From NCBI RefSeq assembly GCF_006715285.1, contig NZ_VFMX01000001.1, positions 496,001-560,000 on the forward strand: DNA of 64,000 bases, in the 5' to 3' direction. This document shows, in pieces, positions 1-8,659 of the stretch (the first letter of the stretch is position 1; every line of letters begins with the position of its first letter). This DNA is from Arthrobacter sp. SLBN-83. GTDB lineage: Bacteria; Actinomycetota; Actinomycetes; Actinomycetales; Micrococcaceae. The notes under the pieces are model-generated. The model did no database searches, was not told the origin of the DNA, and was given only the letters and a program-made list of their open reading frames with translations. The translations under genes and the position numbers were made by a program.

Positions 1-1369
1 TGCTGCCGAGGGTCTTTCCAACCGCGGTGACGGCCGCGCCCCAGAGGGCCCCGGAGGTGCCACCTGCGCGCTCGGCCCACTGCTCCCCCGCCGCGGCGAG
101 GAGTTCCTCGAGCCCCGCGCCGGCAGCGTGGGACTTTTCGGCGGCGGCAACGGCGGCATCAACGCCGCGGCGCATGCCAATGCCGTGGTCGCCGTCCCCG
201 GCGATTGCGTCCAGCTTGCCGAGTGTTTCTTCGTGTTCGACGACGACGGCCTGAGCTTCCTTCAGCGCGTCCAGGGCCGTGGCGGCCAAGGCAGTCGACG
301 CAGGGGTGGCGGCCAGCACCGGCGCCGTCCCGGCCTCCGCGAGGGACTCCACAGACCGTGCGCGCCGGGGAGCCAGGTTGCCCTTGCGGAAGGCAGGGGT
401 GTCAGCCGGCGCGGACCAGAACTTCTCCAGTTCCTCATCCAGCCAGAACAGCGTCAGGGACAGGCCGGACATGTCCAGGCTGGTGACCAGTTCACCGCAC
501 TCGGGCTCAACGATCTCCAGTCCGGCTTCGGTGAGCAGGGCCTCGACCTTGCCGAACAGCAGGAACAGTTCGTCGTACTTGACCGTTCCCAGGCCATTGA
601 GGATGGGTGCCACCCGGCGGCCCGCAGTGTCCGGCTTGTCCTTCAGCAGACCGTCCACCAGCAACTTGGCAAGCTCGCTGGCGGTAGGCAGTGGCTGTTC
701 GGAGATGCCCGGTTCGCCGTGGATGCCCAGGCCCACCGACATCATGCCTTCGGGGACAGTGAACAACGGCTCCTCGGCTCCGGGAAGGGTGCACCCGGCG
801 AAGGCCACACCGAGCGAACGGGTGTGGTGGTTGGCCTTGATGGCGAGCCGCTCCACCTCGTCCAGGTCCAGGCCCGCTTCTGCTGCCGCCCCGGCCACCT
901 TGAAGACGGTGAGGTCTCCGGCGATGCCCCGGCGCTTGCCAATTTCTTCGAGCGGAGCGCTGGCGATGTCATCGGTAACCAGGACGGTCCGGGTTTCAAT
1001 GCCCTCGGCGTTCAGCTTCTCCTGCGCCTGGCCGAAGTGGAGCACGTCCCCCGCGTAATTGCCGTAGCTCAGCAGGACGCCGCCGCCGGTCTGCGATGCC
1101 TTGGCAACGCGGTACACCTGCCCCGCGGAGGGGGAAGCAAACATATTGCCGCAGGCGCTCCCGGCAGCGAGTCCGGCGCCCACCAGGCCGGCGAAGGCCG
1201 GGTAGTGGCCGGATCCGCCGCCGATGACCACTGCCACCTGGCCCTCGGGTGATTCGGTGGAGCGGACCACACCGCCGTCAACGCGGGCCACGTACTGGCG
1301 GTTGGCGGCGACGAAGCCGTCGAGGGCGTCGTCTGCGAACTGCGCTGGATCGTCAAATATCTTTGTCAT
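1..1369 (-). CDS. DhaKL-type dihydroxyacetone / L-erythrulose kinase (3' part outside window)
   Basis: This encodes a fused, ATP-dependent kinase of short-chain ketoses. About 456 codons are visible, starting at ATG 1367-1369, and the C-terminus lies beyond the left edge. The N-terminal DhaK domain shows GGGSGHYPAF, GNYAGD and the conserved GIHGEPG segment. The DhaL nucleotide domain follows, with the magnesium-binding AGDGDHG motif and GGTSGALWG close to the edge. The gene lies 38 bp downstream of the TIM-barrel gene on the same strand, so the two probably share a transcript. Members of this family phosphorylate dihydroxyacetone, and some phosphorylate four-carbon ketoses such as L-erythrulose. 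With no glycerol genes nearby, a C4 ketose is plausible, but this is inference from context. Confidence 0.9.
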   Translation of the reverse strand, partial: MTKIFDDPAQFADDALDGFVAANRQYVARVDGGVVRSTESPEGQVAVVIGGGSGHYPAFAGLVGAGLAAGSACGNMFASPSAGQVYRVAKASQTGGGVLLSYGNYAGDVLHFGQAQEKLNAEGIETRTVLVTDDIASAPLEEIGKRRGIAGDLTVFKVAGAAAEAGLDLDEVERLAIKANHHTRSLGVAFAGCTLPGAEEPLFTVPEGMMSVGLGIHGEPGISEQPLPTASELAKLLVDGLLKDKPDTAGRRVAPILNGLGTVKYDELFLLFGKVEALLTEAGLEIVEPECGELVTSLDMSGLSLTLFWLDEELEKFWSAPADTPAFRKGNLAPRRARSVESLAEAGTAPVLAATPASTALAATALDALKEAQAVVVEHEETLGKLDAIAGDGDHGIGMRRGVDAAVAAAEKSHAAGAGLEELLAAAGEQWAERAGGTSGALWGAAVTAVGKTLGS

Positions 1370-1407
1370 GATTCCTCGTCGAACCGGTTGTCGGTTGGGA
1401 TGCCGGG

Positions 1408-2406
1408 TTAGCGGGCCGGAACTGCCGCCGGGGTTTGCCGGCCCTGGGCCACCAGGCTGGTGCCCAGCGCGTAGCCTTCGCGCTTGGGCAGGACCTGGCG
1501 GCGCAGGTAGTCCTGGTTGGTGGCGGTGACGCTCAGGCCGTCGCCACCGTAGTGTTCGGTGCAGATGATGCCCTGGAAGCCAACGGAGATGGCGAACTGG
1601 AAGGCCTCGCGGTAGCTGATGAGGCCGGATTCCATGGGGGCCGGCATGGCGACGTACTGGTCCCGTGCCTGGTCCTCATCGCGGATGTAGTTCTTGACGT
1701 GCCAGTAGTTGGAGTACGGCAGGGTCTTGTGCACCACTTCGCGCCAGTCCTCGATGGGACGGTGAAGGCGAATCAGGTTGCCCAGGTCCGGGTTCAGGCC
1801 GACGTTGGGCAGGTCGATGTCCTGGACCAGCTGCACGGAGGAATCGGCCGTCCCCAGGTAGGTGTCCTCGTACATCTCCAGCGATACCAGGAGGCCGAGT
1901 TCCGCGGCGTGCTTGCCCACTTCACGGATGCGGGTGACGGCGTTGTTCCACGTTTCCTTGTCCCCCGCCGGATCCTTGTGGCCTTCAACGGTCCAGAACC
2001 ACAGCTGCTTCTGCTGCTCGGGGGTGATGGCCTGGTGCAGGCCGATCGACACGACCTCGCAGCCGAGGTGCGCTGCGGCTTCGAGGGTGCGGTGGGTGTA
2101 GGCCAGGTTGTCTTCCCAGTTGGCCTCCTCGATGACGCTGCGGCGGATGGCGGAGATGGAAGGCAGTCCAAGACCGGCGGCGGTGGCGGCGGACTTCAAC
2201 TCATCGAGGCGGGCGGGCGAGAGGTCGCCGGGGCGAACCCAGCTGTCGGTGAGGTCGGCGTTGGTGAAGCCGGCGTCGGCCACTTCCTCGAAGACCATCT
2301 GCCAGTCGCTGGCGGGGGCGTCCTGCACGGTGGTTCCATCGGGCCTGGTTCCCGGGAACTGCAGCAGGGCGGCGGCGATGGGCCAGTTTTCAGCGGTGTA
2401 CGGCAT
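1408..2406 (-). CDS. Sugar-phosphate isomerase/epimerase-like TIM-barrel protein
   Basis: The 332-aa product is a xylose-isomerase-like TIM barrel. The expected divalent-metal ligands are visible as E177 (in SLEMYE), D207 (in NPDLGN), H236 (in YWHVKN) and E284 (in CTEHYGG). Family members are isomerases, epimerases, dehydratases or decarboxylases of small sugars and sugar acids, and the exact reaction cannot be read from sequence. I chose ATG 2404-2406 because GGAG lies about 7 bases before it; an ATG eight codons upstream has no such site. The gene is followed by a DhaKL kinase, so its product may be a ketose, for example L-erythrulose from a 3-oxo-isoapionate-type decarboxylation. A palindromic operator lies just upstream. 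Confidence 0.85.
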   Translation of the reverse strand: MPYTAENWPIAAALLQFPGTRPDGTTVQDAPASDWQMVFEEVADAGFTNADLTDSWVRPGDLSPARLDELKSAATAAGLGLPSISAIRRSVIEEANWEDNLAYTHRTLEAAAHLGCEVVSIGLHQAITPEQQKQLWFWTVEGHKDPAGDKETWNNAVTRIREVGKHAAELGLLVSLEMYEDTYLGTADSSVQLVQDIDLPNVGLNPDLGNLIRLHRPIEDWREVVHKTLPYSNYWHVKNYIRDEDQARDQYVAMPAPMESGLISYREAFQFAISVGFQGIICTEHYGGDGLSVTATNQDYLRRQVLPKREGYALGTSLVAQGRQTPAAVPAR

Positions 2407-2431
2407 TGTCACTCCAGATCTAAATCGCATT

Positions 2432-2441
2432 TCCTATAGGA
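2432..2441. promoter_or_regulatory. Palindromic GntR/FCD operator before TIM-barrel gene
   Basis: TCCTATAGGA is a perfect 10-bp palindrome about 26 bp upstream of the TIM-barrel start. A near copy, ATCCTATAGC, lies just upstream of the GntR gene next door. FCD-type GntR regulators commonly bind short AT-centred palindromes of this kind. The match between the two sites is directly visible; binding is inferred. Confidence 0.65.
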
Positions 2442-2546
2442 TCTACGCTGCTTGTGTTCCCTGTCAAGGGCCTGTTTGTTATGCCTGCTCAGCGCAGGGT
2501 TGAGGGCGGCGGCAGCGCACCGCGAGCGTGCGCCAGGGCGGAACTG

Positions 2547-3236
2547 CTAGCTGCGAACTTCGCTGTCGTGCTGTGAGCGCTGCTTGACGCCCTCAATATG
2601 GTCGATCATTTTTTGCCGGGCCAGTTCGGCGTCGCCTGCCTCAAAGGCCTTGAGGATTTCGGTGTGCTCGGCGATGGCATAGTCGGCGTCGGTCACGCCC
2701 AAGCCGCCGAAGAAGCGGAAACGCTGTACCTGGCCGCCCAGCGCATTGTAGGCGGACAGCAGGAACTGGTTGTCCGCGAATTCTGCGATGAGGCGGTGGA
2801 AACGTTCATCGGCTTCCCAGTAGGCGCGGAATTCGGCGAAGGACGGACCGCGGGGGGCTGCCTTCAGGTCTTCGATGGCCTGTTGCAGCTGCTCGGTCAG
2901 TTCCGGATCCGCGTGCTTGCAGGCCATGAAGGCGTTGGCCGGCTCGATTACCAGCCTGGCGTCCATGAGGTCTGCCAGCTCTTCCGGCGAGAACAGTGGC
3001 GCTACGCGGTAACCGCGCAGAGCCATCCTCCGGACCATTCCGGTGGCTTCCAGCCGGGCGAGCGCCTCCCGTACTGGTGTTGGGGAAACGTCAAGTTCCC
3101 GCGCCATCCCGTCGATGCTGACGGGTGTACCGGCCTCCAGCCGGCCGTCCATCAGGGCAACAAGAAGCGCTTCATAAACGTGGTCGGCGAGGACCTGCCT
3201 GCTCACGCCGCCAGCGGCCTGCTTCTTGGTTGCCAT
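2547..3236 (-). CDS. GntR-family regulator, FCD subfamily
   Basis: The 229-aa transcription factor has an N-terminal winged helix (about residues 15-80, with VSPTPVREALARLEATGMV as the recognition region). An FCD ligand domain follows, with the usual Asp/His metal-type residues (DERFHRLI, EHTEILKAF). It is transcribed toward the TIM-barrel and DhaKL genes and separated from them by about 140 bp. The palindrome shared by its own promoter region and that of the TIM-barrel gene suggests that it represses both and responds to a pathway intermediate. The start ATG 3234-3236 has only a weak AGGA site, which lies inside the putative operator. Confidence 0.88.
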   Translation of the reverse strand: MATKKQAAGGVSRQVLADHVYEALLVALMDGRLEAGTPVSIDGMARELDVSPTPVREALARLEATGMVRRMALRGYRVAPLFSPEELADLMDARLVIEPANAFMACKHADPELTEQLQQAIEDLKAAPRGPSFAEFRAYWEADERFHRLIAEFADNQFLLSAYNALGGQVQRFRFFGGLGVTDADYAIAEHTEILKAFEAGDAELARQKMIDHIEGVKQRSQHDSEVRS

Positions 3237-3242
3237 GTAGAA

Positions 3243-3252
3243 ATCCTATAGC
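3243..3252. promoter_or_regulatory. Second copy of the GntR operator, overlapping the regulator's ribosome site
   Basis: ATCCTATAGC ends 7 bp before the GntR start codon and matches nine of ten positions of the form seen at 2432-2441. It covers the AGGA that would serve as the ribosome-binding site, so autoregulation is likely. The role is inferred from position and repetition. Confidence 0.5.
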
Positions 3253-3346
3253 CGGGAGAGGCTCGCAAACGCGAGTGTTAAGGGCACAGCGCCCTGAAGG
3301 GGCCGGGCCGCCGTGGGCAGCCCGGCGCCTTCAGGCTCGGGGGGTC

Positions 3347-4123
3347 CTAGGAGACCTGCAGGCCGCCGTTGATGTCATAGGTGGCGGCCGTGATGTAGCC
3401 GGCGTCCGCGCTGAGCAGGAACGCAATCAGCGCGGCCACTTCCTCGCGGGTGCCTACGCGGCCCATCATGATCCCCTCGGACATCTGGGCCTTGCGCTCT
3501 TCAGTCAGGGTCCCGCCCATGATGTCGGTGTCGATCGGGCCAGGCGCGATGGCGTTCACGGTGATGTTGTGCTCGCCCACTTCGCGGGCCAGGGCACGCG
3601 TGAACCCGAGAATGCCGGCTTTGGAGGCGCTGTAGGCAACCTTGGAGTAGGTGCCCCCGCCGCGCTGGGCGGAAATCGAGGAGATGCTGACGATCCTGCC
3701 CAGCTCCCGCTCGATCATGCCCTTGAGTACCCGCTGCGACACCAGGAAGGTGCCGCGCATGTTGATGGCAAAGACCTTGTCCCATTCAGCAACCGTGGTT
3801 TCCATGAAGGGGGTGGGCGAGCTGATGCCGGCGAGGTTGACCAGTCCAACGATCGGCGGAAGTGCCTGCTCGATCTCCGTGATGGCGCGGTCCACGGATG
3901 CTTCGTCCGAGACGTCCGCGCCGACGCCGATGGCCTTGACGGCCCGGCTGGAGCCGATTTCCGCGGCGGCGGCCTTGGCGTCTTCGGCATTGATGTCCAG
4001 GATGGCGATGGACCAGCCCTCGCTTGCCAGGCGGTCGGCCGTTGCGCGGCCAATGCCGCGGGCCGATGCGGCCCCGGTGAGGACTGCGGTGCGTTCTGCG
4101 GGGAATGCGTGCTGAGTTGTCAT
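3347..4123 (-). CDS. Classical short-chain dehydrogenase/reductase (SDR)
   Basis: This 258-aa NAD(P)-dependent oxidoreductase has the Rossmann motif TGAASARGIG at residues 16-25, the structural NLAG motif, the catalytic Ser in SISSIS and the YSASK Tyr-Lys pair. It ends with the D-INGG signature of FabG-like SDRs. Its start lies 9 bp downstream of the MFS stop, so it belongs to the same transcript as the permease. It probably oxidises the imported compound or an early intermediate. The substrate (polyol, aldonate or hydroxyacid) cannot be decided from sequence. Confidence 0.88.
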   Translation of the reverse strand: MTTQHAFPAERTAVLTGAASARGIGRATADRLASEGWSIAILDINAEDAKAAAAEIGSSRAVKAIGVGADVSDEASVDRAITEIEQALPPIVGLVNLAGISSPTPFMETTVAEWDKVFAINMRGTFLVSQRVLKGMIERELGRIVSISSISAQRGGGTYSKVAYSASKAGILGFTRALAREVGEHNITVNAIAPGPIDTDIMGGTLTEERKAQMSEGIMMGRVGTREEVAALIAFLLSADAGYITAATYDINGGLQVS

Positions 4124-4132
4124 TGGTATGTC

Positions 4133-5482
4133 CTAGTGGGTTTCGGCGGCAGGAACGGTGGCACCGGGTGCGGAGACACCTTCAGGCCGCTTGCGTGCGT
4201 AAAGGTAGGTGGCGGCTGCCGTCACGGCGAGGCAGGCGGCCAGGAAGACCAGGCCGGTCTGGCTGTTTCCGGTGGCGTCCTTGAGGATGCCCACGATGTA
4301 GGGGGCCACGAAGCCGCCCAGGTTGCCGAGCGAGTTGACCATGGCCAATCCCGCCGCGGCCGCAGCCCCGGTGAGGGCGGCGGAGGGCATTGCGAGGAAC
4401 GGTGCGATGGCCGAGTAGATGCCCATCGCCGCGAGGGTCAGGAACACCATGGCGAGTACCGCGTTGACCGGCAGCAGGAAGCCTGCACCCAGGAGGCCGA
4501 CGGCGGCGAGCACCATGCTGATGCTGGCGTGCCAAACGCGGTTCCCGGTACGGTCCGAGCGCTTGCTCCAGAAGTAGACGAACACTGCCGCGATGGCGTA
4601 CGGAATGAAGACGATGAATCCAACCTGCGTTGAGTCGAACGATCCGAGCGCCTTGACGATGGTGGGCAGCCAGAGGCCGAGCCCGTAGATTCCGCAGACC
4701 AGCCCGAAGTACAGCGCGGAGTAGGCGATGGTGCGGGAGTCCTTCAAGCCTGCAAGGAAGTTGTGGTTTCCGGTTTTCTGCTTGTCAGCCAGCTCCGCGT
4801 TCATGGTGATGGAGAGCCACTCGCGCTCTTCCGGCTTGAGCCATTTGGCGTGCTCGGGGCGGTCCGTCATGACGAAGGGCGTGATGATGCCCAGGATGAT
4901 CGCGGGGATGCCTTCAAGGATGTAGAGCCACTGCCAGCCGTGCAGGCCGGCCACGCCTTCCAGGTTCAGGAGCATGCCGGACACGGGAGCGCCGAGGGCG
5001 TTGGAGATGGGTTGGGCCAGGATGAAGATGCCCAGCACGGTCACGCGCTGCGCTGCCGGGAACCAGAGGGTCAGGTAGAAGAGGATGGCGGGGAAGAAGC
5101 CGGCTTCGGCAGCACCAAGGAGGAAGCGGATGACGTAGAAGGTGGCTTCGCCGTTCACCAGGAACATGGCCGTGGCGAAGATGCCCCAGCTGATCAGGAT
5201 GCGGGCAATCCATTTGCGGGCGCCGAAGCGGTACATGCCGCCGTTGCTCGGGATTTCCAGCAGGGCGTAGCCCAGGAAGAAGATGCCTGCACCCAGGCCG
5301 TAGGCGGCTTCGGTCAGGCCGATGTCCCCCTGCATGCCGAGCTTGGCGAAGCCTACGTTGTTCCGGTCGAGGTAGGCAATGAAGTAGAGCAGGACGATCA
5401 GGGGCATGAGCCTCCGGCGAACCTTGCGGAGGGTGGTCTCGCCCAGTTCGCTGAGTGCGGGGGCGGCGGCACGGGAGGTCAT
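4133..5482 (-). CDS. MFS permease, anion:cation symporter (ACS)-like
   Basis: The 449-aa, 12-helix carrier has the N-terminal signature YLDRNNVGFAKLGM and the RFLLGAAEAGFFPA segment typical of the ACS family. That family moves organic anions such as tartrate, galactarate, glucarate, phthalate and other sugar acids. With the SDR, TIM barrel and DhaKL kinase downstream, it suggests uptake of a sugar acid or related anion. The start at 5480-5482 overlaps the stop of an 18-codon leader ORF (ATGA) and has only a distant AGG of its own, so translation is probably coupled to the leader. A GntR regulator lies upstream on the same strand. Confidence 0.87.
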   Translation of the reverse strand: MTSRAAAPALSELGETTLRKVRRRLMPLIVLLYFIAYLDRNNVGFAKLGMQGDIGLTEAAYGLGAGIFFLGYALLEIPSNGGMYRFGARKWIARILISWGIFATAMFLVNGEATFYVIRFLLGAAEAGFFPAILFYLTLWFPAAQRVTVLGIFILAQPISNALGAPVSGMLLNLEGVAGLHGWQWLYILEGIPAIILGIITPFVMTDRPEHAKWLKPEEREWLSITMNAELADKQKTGNHNFLAGLKDSRTIAYSALYFGLVCGIYGLGLWLPTIVKALGSFDSTQVGFIVFIPYAIAAVFVYFWSKRSDRTGNRVWHASISMVLAAVGLLGAGFLLPVNAVLAMVFLTLAAMGIYSAIAPFLAMPSAALTGAAAAAGLAMVNSLGNLGGFVAPYIVGILKDATGNSQTGLVFLAACLAVTAAATYLYARKRPEGVSAPGATVPAAETH

Positions 5483-5535
5483 CGCGTACCTGCCGCTTCT
5501 GTGTGGGGACCCTTGAAAAGGGAATGCGCGCGCAT
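5479..5535 (-). CDS. 18-codon leader ORF coupled to the MFS permease
   Basis: An ATG at 5533-5535, five bases after a perfect AAAGGAG, opens a reading frame for MRAHSLFKGPHTEAAGTR. Its TGA stop overlaps the MFS start codon as ATGA. The best ribosome-binding site in the region belongs to this short ORF and not to the permease. Either the leader feeds ribosomes into the permease by termination-reinitiation, or the region is a translational control element. The peptide has no recognisable family. Confidence 0.55.
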   Translation of the reverse strand: MRAHSLFKGPHTEAAGTR

Positions 5536-5574
5536 GAAGACTCCTTTGGCTGGCGGCATTTTGCGGGGATGCTG

Positions 5575-5599
5575 ATATCAGATGTCTGATGTCTGACTG
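5575..5599. promoter_or_regulatory. Repeated TCTGA motif, probable regulator site before the MFS gene
   Basis: The stretch contains TCAGATGTCTGA, an inverted TCAGA/TCTGA pair, directly followed by a second copy of ATGTCTGA. It lies about 95-115 bp upstream of the MFS start and about 60 bp downstream of the GntR stop codon at 5660. This is a plausible binding region for the adjacent FCD regulator; no consensus for that protein is known to me. Confidence 0.45.
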
Positions 5600-5659
5600 A
5601 GATTGTAGTCACAGGGGAAGGCGAGCGTCAACACAGGAGTGTTGGAGCAGAAGGGCCTC

Positions 5660-6391
5660 TTAGCCGGCAGTGGCTTCCGTGCGGCTGGACATGGCAAGGA
5701 ACTGCTCGTAGTCCTCGAAGGTCTGGGTGATGTGCGCGTCCATGGTGGAGCGGGCAGTGGCAGGGTCGCCGGCGGCAATGGCAGCGAGGACCATCTTGTG
5801 GTGGTGGATCGCGTGGCGCTGGACGTCCGGGAACGCCGATGTCTCCCGCCGCATGGCATACAGCAGCGTGGACAACTGGCCCAGCAGGGCCGGCACAAAG
5901 GGGTTGCCCGAAGCGCGCAGGACTGTGTCATGGAAGGCGATGTCCGCCACGGTGAGGGCGTCAACATCGCCTGACTGGTGCGCTGCTTCCATCCGGTCCA
6001 CGCTGTCTTGCAGGGCTGCGAGATCGGCCGGCCGGTGGCGGGAGGCGGCAAGTTCAGCGGCCCCGGTCTCCACCATGCGGCGGACTTCAAGGAGCCGCAG
6101 CGCTACCTGGTCGGAGGCCACTCCCCTGGAGGCTGCCTGCATGATGGCGTCCATGCCGGTCCATCGTTCCGGAGGGTTGACGAACGTCCCGAGCCCACGC
6201 CTTACGTAGACCACGTTTTGGGCCTTCAGGACGTTCATCGCTTCACGTGCCGTCAGCCTGCTGACCCCGGACTCCTTGGCAATGTCAGCTTCAGGCGGAA
6301 GGGCGTCGTCGGCCTTAATCTCACCGCTGAGGATGTGCTCCAGGACTTTATCCACGACGGCGTCGACCAGGCTGCGTCGCTTTTCTGCCAT
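5660..6391 (-). CDS. GntR-family regulator, FadR/FCD subfamily
   Basis: The 243-aa protein has an N-terminal winged-helix domain (LPPEADIAKESGVSRLTARE at about residues 31-50, followed by the wing RRGLGTFV). Its C-terminal FCD domain contains the metal-type residues of DIAFHDTVL, HHHKMV and the late DAHI. It is encoded upstream of, and in the same direction as, the permease/SDR pair, with a repeat-rich intergenic region between. It most likely controls that transport operon, independently of the second GntR at 2547-3236. Confidence 0.87.
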   Translation of the reverse strand: MAEKRRSLVDAVVDKVLEHILSGEIKADDALPPEADIAKESGVSRLTAREAMNVLKAQNVVYVRRGLGTFVNPPERWTGMDAIMQAASRGVASDQVALRLLEVRRMVETGAAELAASRHRPADLAALQDSVDRMEAAHQSGDVDALTVADIAFHDTVLRASGNPFVPALLGQLSTLLYAMRRETSAFPDVQRHAIHHHKMVLAAIAAGDPATARSTMDAHITQTFEDYEQFLAMSSRTEATAG

Positions 6392-6510
6392 CGTCCATCC
6401 CCTGCCTGGGCGCGCGGCGCCCCCTGATTTGCCTTACTCAACATTACTCGACGCCCTCGGTCAGCCGCCCGCCGTCGTCGTTTGCTGAACCGCCGTGTTA
6501 AACAAGCAGA

Positions 6511-6525
6511 CGCGGGGCCTCCCCG
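6511..6525 (-). terminator. Possible terminator downstream of sucCD
   Basis: CGGGG and CCCCG arms separated by three bases form a short GC hairpin about 50 bp after the sucD stop. On the minus strand a T-rich TCTGCTTGTTT follows. The stem is only five base pairs, so this is a modest call. Confidence 0.45.
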
Positions 6526-6576
6526 TGCCGGCCTCCTTGAAGACCGGGCTGGGGTGACCCCGCGCCGTGCGTACTG

Positions 6577-7479
6577 CTAGAGGGCTGAGTAGACCTCGCG
6601 GAGCAGCTTGGCGGTCTCGGAAGGCGTCTTGCCAACCTTCACGCCGGCTGCCTCAAGGGCTTCCTTCTTGGCCTGGGCCGTACCGGCGGAGCCGGAGACG
6701 ATGGCGCCTGCGTGGCCCATGGTCTTGCCTTCGGGGGCGGTGAAGCCAGCCACGTAGCCGACAACCGGCTTGGTGACATTGGCCTTGATGAAGTCGGCCG
6801 CGCGCTCTTCTGCGTCGCCGCCGATTTCGCCGATCATGACGATGGCCTTGGTCTCGGGGTCAGCCTCGAACGCGGCCAGGGCGTCGATGTGGGTGGTGCC
6901 GATGATGGGGTCGCCGCCGATGCCGATGGCGGTGGAGAAGCCCAGGTCGCGCAGTTCGTACATCATCTGGTAGGTCAGCGTGCCGGACTTGGACACCAGG
7001 CCGATGGGGCCCTTGCCGGTGATGTTGGCGGGGGTGATGCCAACCAGTGCTTCGCCGGGGGTGATGATGCCGGGGCAGTTCGGGCCGATGATTCGGGTGA
7101 CCTGGTTGCCGTCGGCGTCCACCTTGGACTGGGCCAGGGCCCAGAATTCGGCGGAGTCCTGGACGGGAACGCCTTCGGTGATGACCACGACCAGGCCGAT
7201 GCCGGCCTCGATGGCTTCAACCACGGCGTTCTTGGTGAATGCCGGCGGCACGAAGACGATGGAGACGTCGGCGCCGGTTTCAGCCATGGCTTCCTTGACG
7301 GTGCCGTAGACGTTGATTTCCTTCTCGCCGTGCAGGACCGTGGTGCCGGCCTTGCGGGCGTTGACACCGCCAACGATGTTGGTGCCGGCCTTGAGCATCA
7401 GGGCGGTGTGCTTGGTGCCTTCGCCGCCGGTGATGCCCTGGACGATGACCTTGGAGTCCTTGTTGAGGTAGATAGACAT
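6577..7479 (-). CDS. sucD: Succinate-CoA ligase (ADP/GDP-forming), alpha subunit
   Basis: The 300-aa CoA-binding subunit converts succinyl-CoA to succinate with formation of a nucleoside triphosphate in the TCA cycle. The N-terminal Rossmann region ([19 protein letters not shown]) binds CoA. The active-site His that becomes phosphorylated lies in [13 protein letters not shown] near residue 240. The gene starts 10 bp after the sucC stop, the normal sucC-sucD operon order. Length and motifs are standard. Confidence 0.97.
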   Translation of the reverse strand: MSIYLNKDSKVIVQGITGGEGTKHTALMLKAGTNIVGGVNARKAGTTVLHGEKEINVYGTVKEAMAETGADVSIVFVPPAFTKNAVVEAIEAGIGLVVVITEGVPVQDSAEFWALAQSKVDADGNQVTRIIGPNCPGIITPGEALVGITPANITGKGPIGLVSKSGTLTYQMMYELRDLGFSTAIGIGGDPIIGTTHIDALAAFEADPETKAIVMIGEIGGDAEERAADFIKANVTKPVVGYVAGFTAPEGKTMGHAGAIVSGSAGTAQAKKEALEAAGVKVGKTPSETAKLLREVYSAL

Positions 7480-7489
7480 GGTGCGTCCC

Positions 7490-8659
7490 TTACTTAGCTG
7501 CGTTGGCGAGCTCGGCGGCCTTGTCGGCGCCCTCGTCCATGGTGGCGGCCAGGGTAACCAGCGGGTGGTTGGCCTCGGTGAGGATGCGGCGGCCTTCCTC
7601 GACGTTGTTGCCGTCGAGGCGGACTACCAGCGGCTTGTTGGCGGAGGTGCCCAGCTCGGCCAGTGCACCGACGATGCCCTTGGCGACGGCGTCACAGGCG
7701 GTGATGCCGCCGAAGACGTTGACGAACACGGACTTGACCTGCTCATCGCCCAGGATGACGTCCAGGCCGGCAGCCATGACTTCTGCCGAGGCTCCGCCGC
7801 CGATATCCAGGAAGTTGGCGGGCTTGACGTTGCCGTGGTTCTCGCCGGCGTAGGCAACGACGTCGAGGGTGGACATGACCAGGCCGGCGCCGTTGCCGAT
7901 GATGCCCACTTCGCCGTCCAGCTTCACGTAGTTGAGGTCCTGCGCCTTTGCCTTGGCCTCAAGCGGGTCAGCTGCGTCCTTGTCCTCAAGCTGTGCGTGC
8001 TTGGGGTGGCGGAAGTCGGCGTTCTCGTCCAGGGAGACCTTGCCGTCGAGGGCCAGGATGTCACCGTTGCCGGTCTTGACCAGCGGGTTGACCTCCACCA
8101 GGGTGGCGTCTTCCTTCTTGAAGACGTCCCAGAGCTTGAGGATGACGCCGGCAACCTTGCCGCGCAGTTCCTCGGGGAAGCCGGCGGCTGCGACGATTTC
8201 GTCGGCCTTGGCCTGGTCGATGCCCACGGCGGGGTCGATGGCGATCTTGGCCAGCGCTTCGGGGCGTTCGACGGCGAGCTGTTCGATTTCCATGCCGCCT
8301 TCAACCGAGCACATGGCCAGGTAGTTGCGGTTGGCCCGGTCCAGCAGGACGGAGAAGTAGTATTCCTCGGCGATGTCCGCACCCTGGGCAATCATCACCT
8401 TTTTGACGGTGTGGCCCTTGATGTCCATGCCCAGGATGTTGGAGGCGTGTTCAAATGCCTCGTCGGCGGACTTTGCCACCTTGACGCCGCCGGCCTTGCC
8501 GCGGCCGCCTACCTTGACCTGTGCCTTGACAACGGTAACGCCGCCGATCTTCTCGGCAGCTGCCTTTGCTTCTTCTGGGGTGTACGCCACGATGCCGGCA
8601 AGCACGGGTACACCGTGCGCCTCGAACATATCGCGCGCCTGGTATTCAAACAGGTCCAC
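7490..8659 (-). CDS. sucC: Succinate-CoA ligase, beta subunit
   Basis: The 389-aa ATP-grasp subunit partners SucD. The N-terminus [19 protein letters not shown], the [16 protein letters not shown] nucleotide-binding segment and the late [14 protein letters not shown] phosphohistidine-contact region are all present. Translation starts at a GTG (8657-8659) with AAGGA about 9 bases upstream. sucC and sucD form a two-gene operon, and no 2-oxoglutarate dehydrogenase gene is adjacent. Confidence 0.97.
   Translation of the reverse strand: MDLFEYQARDMFEAHGVPVLAGIVAYTPEEAKAAAEKIGGVTVVKAQVKVGGRGKAGGVKVAKSADEAFEHASNILGMDIKGHTVKKVMIAQGADIAEEYYFSVLLDRANRNYLAMCSVEGGMEIEQLAVERPEALAKIAIDPAVGIDQAKADEIVAAAGFPEELRGKVAGVILKLWDVFKKEDATLVEVNPLVKTGNGDILALDGKVSLDENADFRHPKHAQLEDKDAADPLEAKAKAQDLNYVKLDGEVGIIGNGAGLVMSTLDVVAYAGENHGNVKPANFLDIGGGASAEVMAAGLDVILGDEQVKSVFVNVFGGITACDAVAKGIVGALAELGTSANKPLVVRLDGNNVEEGRRILTEANHPLVTLAATMDEGADKAAELANAAK

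Noticed and set aside
3125-4633. Long plus-strand open frame of about 500 codons opposite the SDR and MFS genes
   Set aside because: It is an antisense shadow caused by high GC at third positions. The minus strand encodes clear SDR and MFS motifs and the plus frame has no recognisable domain. Similar shadows opposite TIM-barrel (1435-2439), sucC, ABC exporter, groEL (46029-47525), gcvP and sdaA were rejected for the same reason.
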